Assembly (NCBI GenBank): GCA_963678675.1 | Contig: OY783191.1 | Location: forward strand, 23,559,368-23,623,367 | DNA: 64,000 nucleotides | From: Xiphydria camelus | Lineage: Eukaryota > Arthropoda > Insecta > Hymenoptera > Xiphydriidae | Direction: 5' to 3' | Shown: positions 57,300 to 64,000 of the stretch, piece by piece | How the letters are laid out: every line of letters starts with the position of its first letter | Numbering within the stretch: the first letter of the stretch is position 1 | Translations under genes and position numbers: made by a program | The notes under the pieces: generated by a model | Told to the model about the DNA's origin: nothing | What the model saw: the letters and a program-made list of their open reading frames with translations, nothing else | The model's database searches: none

Positions 57300-58066
57300 C
57301 CAATAGACATGATTACGTATAATGGACGTATTATATAAAAATGGTTGAAACGGGTGGTTTAAAAAATGTTGATAACTGATATAGGATTAACATATATTCT
57401 TTGGGTAAAAGTCTGCCCCATCGACTAATATTTCAACGTTTAAATTATTCCATTTAAAAAACGTATACAGAGAAAACGGATAAAATACGTTACGTAAAAC
57501 AAGTATACATCATACCAATTTTAAACCGTTTTATATACGTATAATTTAGACGTTAATAAATTAGTTGTTTGGGACGGATATTTGCCTGTAGAATATACGA
57601 TAATCGTATACCGCTTATTGACGTATTTTATACCATTCGATTAAACTGTACGTCTAATATACATATTTTTATACGTTTATAAAACGATTTAGAAACGTAT
57701 AAAATACGTATAATATATAGACGTACAGTTTAATCGACTGGTATAAAATACGTCAATAAGCGGTATAGGATTAACGTATATTCTATAGGCAAATGTCCGC
57801 CCCGTAAACTAATTTATTAACGTCTAAACTATACGTATATAAAACGGTTTTAAATTGGTATGACGTATACTTGTTTTACGTAACGTATTTTATCCGTTTT
57901 CTGTATACGTTTTTTAAATGGAATAATTTAAACGTTGAAAAATTAGTTGATGGGGCGGACATTTGCCCAAATAATATATGTCAATCCTATACCAGTTATT
58001 AACGTTTTTTAAACCACTCGTTTCAACCATTTTTATACGTTTATTATACGTAACCATGTTTATTGG
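57300..58066. repeat. 767-bp palindrome built of ACGTAT-type words
   Basis: Inverted arms 57300-57680 and 57690-58066 ('ccaatagacatgattacgta' and complement of the right end). The arms are full of 'acgtat', 'tatacg' and 'gtatac', so many local hairpins are possible as well. Differences between arms are scattered. A homopolymer G tract follows at once. No coding frame. Confidence 0.8.
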
Positions 58067-58087
58067 GGGGGGGGGGGGGGGGGGGGG
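58067..58087. repeat. Poly-G tract
   Basis: About 23 consecutive G residues (58065-58087) directly at the end of the palindrome. It may be an assembly-sensitive site or a true homopolymer; poly-C runs also occur at 7520, 32344 and 60631. Confidence 0.85.
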
Positions 58088-59136
58088 TTCGCAACGAAGG
58101 GTACAGTACCTAGAACTAGTAGATGTTTACAGTTACACAACAATGATATCATGAATGCGAAGAAAATCCGATATTGTTATTCTCATGTTTATCCCTACCC
58201 CCCTACAACCTATAATATCTTTTCTAATGAGATGGAGGAAAAGAAACTGTCGATTAGTGTATAGCGACGTGTCCTAAAAGAAATCACGTAATTCGCCATT
58301 GCAGTTTAAAAAACGTATCTCGGTGCGAGTAAAAAAAATGTACGTATTTCTCAACTGTTATACTTGAGATAGAGTTGATACGATTTTTGTTGAGCCAGAA
58401 TTTCTAGAAGACTGCTGCGTCACTTTCTTGGAATTATCCCATTCGGCACCCTAGTTGGAGACATTGGCAGTGCAGCGTTTACCGTAGCAGATTGCAGTTA
58501 GTATTATTTGCATACCGTGCTTTGCAGTCGATTTATACGTAGCGTGTTTCTTTGTGAGTGTATCGTTCTGTGAATGTTCAGTTTCAATTTTTATTAAAAG
58601 AAATCAATGGAGGCGAAAAAGAAATGGAAGGAATTTAATTCCCGAACATTTGAAGGTACGCCACTGTTTGCAAAAGTCAGAGCGTTGCGTTCCCAGAACA
58701 CCGTCTTATGGGAAAACCGTTTCTGGGAATTTTGACTCAACAAATATCGTACGGACTGTACATGTTTGTTAAACGCAACGCCGAGGTACGTGTTTTCCTT
58801 TAAGGCTCGTCGATATTTACATAATTGTATATTTTAACGTTAATTGGTGCATAATGATAATAGCAATAATGAATAGTGTATGATGGGATTAGATAATATC
58901 CTTTCGCGAGTTCCAATATTTTGATTAGATATGAGAACTAGAAGAAGAATGTTTAAAGATGTATTTTGATATTAGGTGACGAATGACGAGGACAACAGAA
59001 ATATACAATATACTGTCCGCGACTGCATTTTAAGTCTAGCGCTTTTCATCAGTGTCTCTAATTAGAAGAATATTCCGAAATTTAATTGCGTAATACGCAT
59101 AAAAACAGGTGTCCCAACTACCGTGGTCAGTAGCAT
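58088..59136. other. Intergenic with a weak short frame
   Basis: A 42-codon frame starts at 58608 (MEAKKKWKEFNSRTFEG...), with a possible donor after 'tttgaag' (gtacgc). No supporting exon. Nothing else recognised. Confidence 0.3.
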
Positions 59137-60476
59137 ATATCTCCCAAACGAGCATGATTTCAGAAAAACTTCTTTAACAAAAATTGTACCGTTTGACTTG
59201 GCGCACAAAACGTATGCAACAATTTGTTAATATCCACTTCCGATTTCAAGAACCGGCATGCATCGTTCAATTTTGACTTATAACAGTTATTTATTATAAT
59301 ACAAATGTAATATAATTATTAACTCGAATACAACAAATCATTAAAAATTCGATTTGCATAACCAGAAGTCCGGGATATCTAGAGTTGAATTTTCGCCCGT
59401 TTGCCCCTGTTGCATACAATCCGACGTACAAATAAAGAGTAGGCCAAGCATCGCCTTTCCCAAGAACATCCTCTTCTGGAGCGTATCAAATGTTTGAAGT
59501 CAAAATTGAACGTTTTGTGTATGTACACGGTGATCACCAATTTCACGAAAACCATTTTTCCACCTCACAGTTTCCGGTGTTCAGGTCTTCCGCTCCATAG
59601 TTTTCGATATCAAAGTCTTCTGCTCCATAGTTTTCAGTGAGGAGGTCTTCCGCCTCATAGTTTTGATGTCCAGGTCTCCTGCTACGAGACAAAATACCTG
59701 GATACCTGAAATTATGGAGTGAAAGACCTGGAGAACGAAAACTATGCAGTGGACGATCTGGACGACGAAAACTATGGAGCGGAAAACCTGGACATTAAAA
59801 ACTATGGGGCTTATAACCTAGGTACCGAAAAAAATGGATCGGAAGTCCTCGACACCAAAAACTATGGAGCGGGAGACCTGAAAACAGAAAACTATGGAGC
59901 GGAAGATCGTGACATCAAAAACTATGGAACAAAGATCAAGGGCTGAAGATTTCAGGGCGGAAGACGATGGGGATAATAAATCAGCGCTTAAATTCCAGGG
60001 AATTTAATTCCAAAAATTTAAACGTTGGATTCGATCATACGATTATAAACGTTTAATAAAAATGGTTCTCATGAAACTAGTGATTACCGTGTACATACAC
60101 AGAATTGAATTTTAATGTGAAACATTTGACGCTCCAGACGAGAATGTTTTCAGACCATGAAACGCTTGGGTTACTCTTCATTTGTACGTCAGATTGCATA
60201 CAACAGGCTCAAGCGGGCTGAAATTCAACTCTGGATATCTCAGATATCCGGTTATGCAAATCCAACTTTCAGTCGCTTGTTGTATTCGTGTTGATAATTA
60301 CATTACTTTTGTGTTAAAATAAATAACTATTATAAGTCAAAACTGAAAGATGCACGCCGATTCTTGAAATCGGAAAGGGTTCTTAACAAATTATTAGGTA
60401 CGTTTTGTGCGTTAAGTTAAACGGTATAACTTCTGTTAAAGAAGTTTTTCATAAATCACGCTCATTTGGGAGATAC
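59137..60476. mobile_element. Foldback element with a 30-bp minisatellite at its centre
   Basis: Long inverted arms (about 59137-59565 and 60055-60476; for example 'gcataaccagaagtccggga' against 'tatccggttatgc' and 'caattttgacttataacagt' against 'aactattataagtcaaaact'). Between them lies a 30-bp minisatellite around 'aaaactatggagcggaagac', in one orientation at 59570-59690 and the other at 59705-59950. The plus frame 59719-59946 encodes a decapeptide repeat (about 'DLDIKNYGAE'). TIRs made of tandem repeats recall Foldback (FB) elements of flies. No transposase is seen. Confidence 0.65.
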
Positions 60477-61671
60477 AACTCCAAGAACACCTTCGGTGTA
60501 AAAAATGACTCCGCCAAATACTATTTCATTCATACCCTATCACTCTTTACAAAAAAAAAGGGAATTCGTATCTATAAAATAGAAAGATTCACGAGATCAG
60601 TTATTTGTACTAACATTAGAACTACCGCACCCCCCCCCCCTTCCTATTCAGAGTTCCATTCAACCTCGATTATTTCGTAACTCGTGAGGTTTTTGTCAAA
60701 ATTGGTACAATACTTTTTTGTAGAGCATATTTCGGCCTACAAAAAAGTTCTATAGCAGTGTGGACGAAAACTTCACAGATAACGAGATAATCACCAGCCA
60801 AAACGACCGTCTTATAAAGCGCGACCATTCGGTAGTTCTAGTGCTAAATACAAACATCACAAAAAATTAGAATTTTAAATAAACTAATAATTTCGAATCT
60901 AAATAATTTGAAAGTTTAGTATAAATAAAAAATTAAACAAGAAAATATTTGGCAAGTCCCGATACGAGGGCAGAGTGAAGAGTCCGATACTTTTCTAATA
61001 GATGGTGGTGCGCCCCAAAGTCTGTCGCATAGTCTATATTCGTGTGAACTCAGAGTGGTTGCATTTCTCTCGTTGGGGCGCCACAGTGCATTAGTATCCA
61101 CCAATCAGAGTCAAATACAAATACCCAGAAGTGTTAGACAGTTCACCATCTTGCGTATATATCACTGATGCACATGCGGTACGAAGATTCGTAGACGATG
61201 ACCACGGACTGGTGATGAAACTGAGCGACTGTCATTTCTGAAAAGTTTAAACATGCACAGCGCCGTCGCAATAGTACTGAATCGGTTGAAATAATTACGG
61301 TGGATACAAGCACCAGTGTACTTTCATGAGTGTATAAATAATTTAATGAATAACTTCTTAGAACGAAGATATTAATGTTTCATTATTTGCTGTAGTGAAT
61401 TTTTCTGTAAATATACACGGTTGAGAACTTCGCGCTACGCAAAAGTATTTGACATTAAACTCTACCGAGTTTCTTGATATATGCTAGGCAAGTAGCTCTA
61501 GTGGCGCCACGAGGTGGTCGGATAGTCCAAGAGCTGGCGTCCAAAATGTGCAAGAGTTTTCTCAAATCTAATTTTTTGAGATCAGGTTACTTTTTAGTGA
61601 TGGAAAGTAACTGTAGAGTCAGCACTTCCGGTACCGAGACGCCTGGCGCTGGGACGCTCGTAAAGGTGTCA
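60477..61671. other. Intergenic
   Basis: No gene recognised. A poly-C run lies at 60631-60640. 60720-60760 has a small inverted repeat ('cttttttgtag..ctacaaaaaag'). Confidence 0.4.
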
Positions 61672-62652
61672 TATTAATTAACATCTCTAAACTGTTTTCT
61701 CAAAGCTCAAAATTTATAGAAAGCGAGCAAATATAATATAAAACAAGAATCCAACAGTCAGACAGCAAAGTATGGAGACACGTGGAGTCAGCGCTACTTC
61801 ATACCTGTCAAAAAAATAACGTATGTCAAAGTGTTTTCTAAAGGCTAAAATTCTCCGAAACATTAATTAAAACTATAAAGTTAATAAAGGAGACAGTCAG
61901 ACTCATTTATGATAGAACCACGCCAGTCAGCAGTCGATAGATGTGAGAACGGTAACTGCGCGCATTAGTACGCCTTTTCTCAATACATATCATTTATATT
62001 AATTAACGTCTCTAAACTATTTTCTCAAAGCTCAAAATTTATAGAAAACGAGCAAATATAATATAAAACAAGAATCCAACAGTCAGACAGCAAAATATAG
62101 GGGACACGTGGCGTCAGCGCTCCTTCATATCTGCCTGTCAAAAAAATGACGTGTGTCGAAGTGATTTCTTAAGGATGAAATTCTCCAAAACATTAATTAA
62201 AACTATAAAGTTAATAAAGGAGACAGTCAGACTCATTTATGATAGAACCACGTCACTCAGCAGTCGATAGATGTGAGAACGGTAACTGCGCGCATTAGTA
62301 CGCCTTTTCTCAATACATATCATTTATATTAATTAACGTCTCTAAACTGTTTTCTCAAAGCTCAAAATTTATAGAAAACGAGCAAATATAATATAAAACA
62401 AGAATCCAACAGTCAGACAGCAAAATATAGGGGACACGTGGCGTCAGCGCTCCTTCATATCTGCCTGTCAAAAAAATGACGTGTGTCGAAGTGATTTCTC
62501 AAGGTTGAAATTCTCCAAAACATTAATTAAAACTATAAAGTTAATAAAGGAGACAGTCAGACTCATTTATGATAGAACCACGTCACTCAGCAGTCGATAG
62601 ATGTGAGAACGGTAACAGTGCGCATTAGTACGCCTTTTCTCAATACATATCA
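61672..62652 (+). repeat. Three tandem copies of a ~328-bp satellite unit
   Basis: Units begin at 61675, 62000 and 62330 with 'taattaac[ag]tctctaaac' and contain 'aagaatccaacagtcagaca' and 'gcgcattagtacgccttttc'. The second and third copies are almost identical; the first is more diverged (edge copy). Confidence 0.85.
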
Positions 62653-64000
62653 TGTATTTTATATAAAAAAATAATTTTAATTGTTTCTTGATAATTGTAA
62701 TTGATTATAATGAAAAATTATTTTAAAAATTCTATATATGTTGATGTTTTTAATTAACTCTTGAAGCAGGTTGTATTATGAAGTTATGAATTTTTTATTC
62801 TTTATTATAAATATCAGTTATTTTATACAAAAAATAATAATTTCTGTTATAAAATAATTAAAATTATTATTTTTTGTATAAAATAACTGATATTTATAAT
62901 AAAGAATAAAAAATTCTTAACTTCATAGTACAACCTGCTTCAAGAGTTAATTAAAAACATCAACATATATAGAATTTTAAAAATATTTTTTCATTCTAGT
63001 CAATTACAATTATCAAGAAACAATTAAAATTATTTTTTTATATAAAATACATGATATGTATTGAGAAAAGGCGTACTAATGCGCACTGTTACCGTTCTCA
63101 TATCTATCGACTGCTGAGTGACGTGGTTCTGTCATAAATGAGTCTGACTGTCTCCTTTATTAACTTTATAGTTTTAATTAATGTTTTGGAGAATTTCATC
63201 CTTAAGAAATCACTTCGACATACGTCATTTTTTTGACAGGCAGATATGAAGGAGCGCTGACGCCACGTGTCCCCTATATTTTGCTGTCTGACTGTTGGAT
63301 TCTTGTTTTATATTATATTTGCTCGTTTTCTATAAATTTTGAGCTTTGAGAAAACAGTTTAGAGACGTTAATTAATATAAATGATATGTATGTATCAGTT
63401 ATTTTATACAAAAAATAATAATTTTTGTTATAAAATAATTAAAATTATTATTTTTTGTATAAAATAACTGATATTTATAATAAAGAATAAAAAATTCTTA
63501 ACTTCATAGTACAACCTGCTTCAAGAGTTAATTAAAAACATCAACATATATAGAATTTTAAAAATATTTTTTCATTCTAATCAATTACAATTATCAAGAA
63601 ACAATTAAAATTATTTTTTTATATAAAATACATGATATGTATTGAGAAAAGGCGTACTAATGCGCACTGTTACCGTTCTCATATCTATCGACTGCTGAGT
63701 GACGTGGTTCTGTCATAAATGAGTCTGACTGTCTCCTTTATTAACTTTATAGTTTTAATTAATGTTTTGGAGAATTTCATCCTTAAGAAATCACTTCGAC
63801 ACACGTCATTTTTTTGACAGGCAGATATGAAGGAGCGCTGACGCCACGTGTCCCCTATATTTTGCTGTCTGACTGTTGGATTCTTGTTTTATATTATATT
63901 TGCTCGTTTTCTATAAATTTTGAGCTTTGAGAAAACAGTTTAGAGATGTTAATTAATATAAATGATATGTATTGAGAAAAGGCGTACTAATGCGCGCAGT
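62653..64000 (-). repeat. Inverted satellite units with AT-rich spacer, period ~578 bp
   Basis: After an AT-rich palindrome centred near 62850 the 328-bp unit reappears on the minus strand (about 63050-63380 and 63625-63970), each joined to an AT-rich spacer with 'ttttatacaaaaaataataa'. The composite repeats at about 62812 and 63390. The array continues past the window end, where the next unit begins. Confidence 0.85.

Noticed and set aside
61672..64000. CRISPR-like array
   Set aside because: Units are ~328 bp, with no short direct repeats or spacers; eukaryotic satellite.

Overview
This is animal nuclear DNA with introns and almost no dense coding sequence. It reads as an AT-rich insect genome, most likely hymenopteran (ant, bee or parasitoid wasp). 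That is an inference from TTAGG-type runs near 14060, insect-style Helitron ends, many TA-flanked mariner-type MITEs and several transposable-element protein families that I recognise from insects. No database search was possible.

Most of the window is a graveyard of transposable elements and foldback (palindromic) elements, often nested. 0-7.4 kb: a TA-flanked element rich in TGACGTCA motifs that carries a 5S-rRNA-like sequence, a mariner-type foldback family, a 1-kb palindrome and tandem repeats. 7.7-9.9 kb: a four-exon gene of the DUF4806 type, broken by one frameshift and with a MITE in its first intron. 9.9-11 kb: nested MITEs and a 74-bp tandem array. 13.5-14.5 kb: two exon-like pieces of another gene separated by a MITE. 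15.3-21.9 kb: a chain of TA- or TTAA-flanked elements.

23.3-25.6 kb holds the best host gene: a two-exon, 137-residue protein that looks like RIIAD1 (an RIIa/Dpy-30-fold protein). A second, unidentified gene on the minus strand ends about 400 bp beyond it, tail to tail. 29-37 kb holds inverted copies of a repeat rich in 'aaggtca', a 1.8-kb element inserted in one of them, and a decayed transposon-type gene on the minus strand.

37.75-41.48 kb is the clearest complete element: a Tc5-like DNA transposon with an open transposase (DD36D catalytic core, C-terminal Cys/His cluster), an exact TCA target duplication at a CTCAG site, and terminal inverted repeats of about 880 bp that include the last fifth of the transposase gene. 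42-45 kb contains MITEs and fragments of further transposon proteins. 47.6-50.2 kb has two candidate small host genes; the stop codon of one appears to be supplied by a MITE.

50.4-61.6 kb is mostly without recognisable genes. It contains many palindromes, among them a 767-bp palindrome ending in a poly-G tract and a foldback element whose centre is a 30-bp minisatellite in inverted orientation. 61.7-64 kb is a complex satellite with a ~328-bp unit in both orientations and runs off the window. The candidate host genes do not form an evident pathway; the unifying feature is repeated insertion and inverted duplication.
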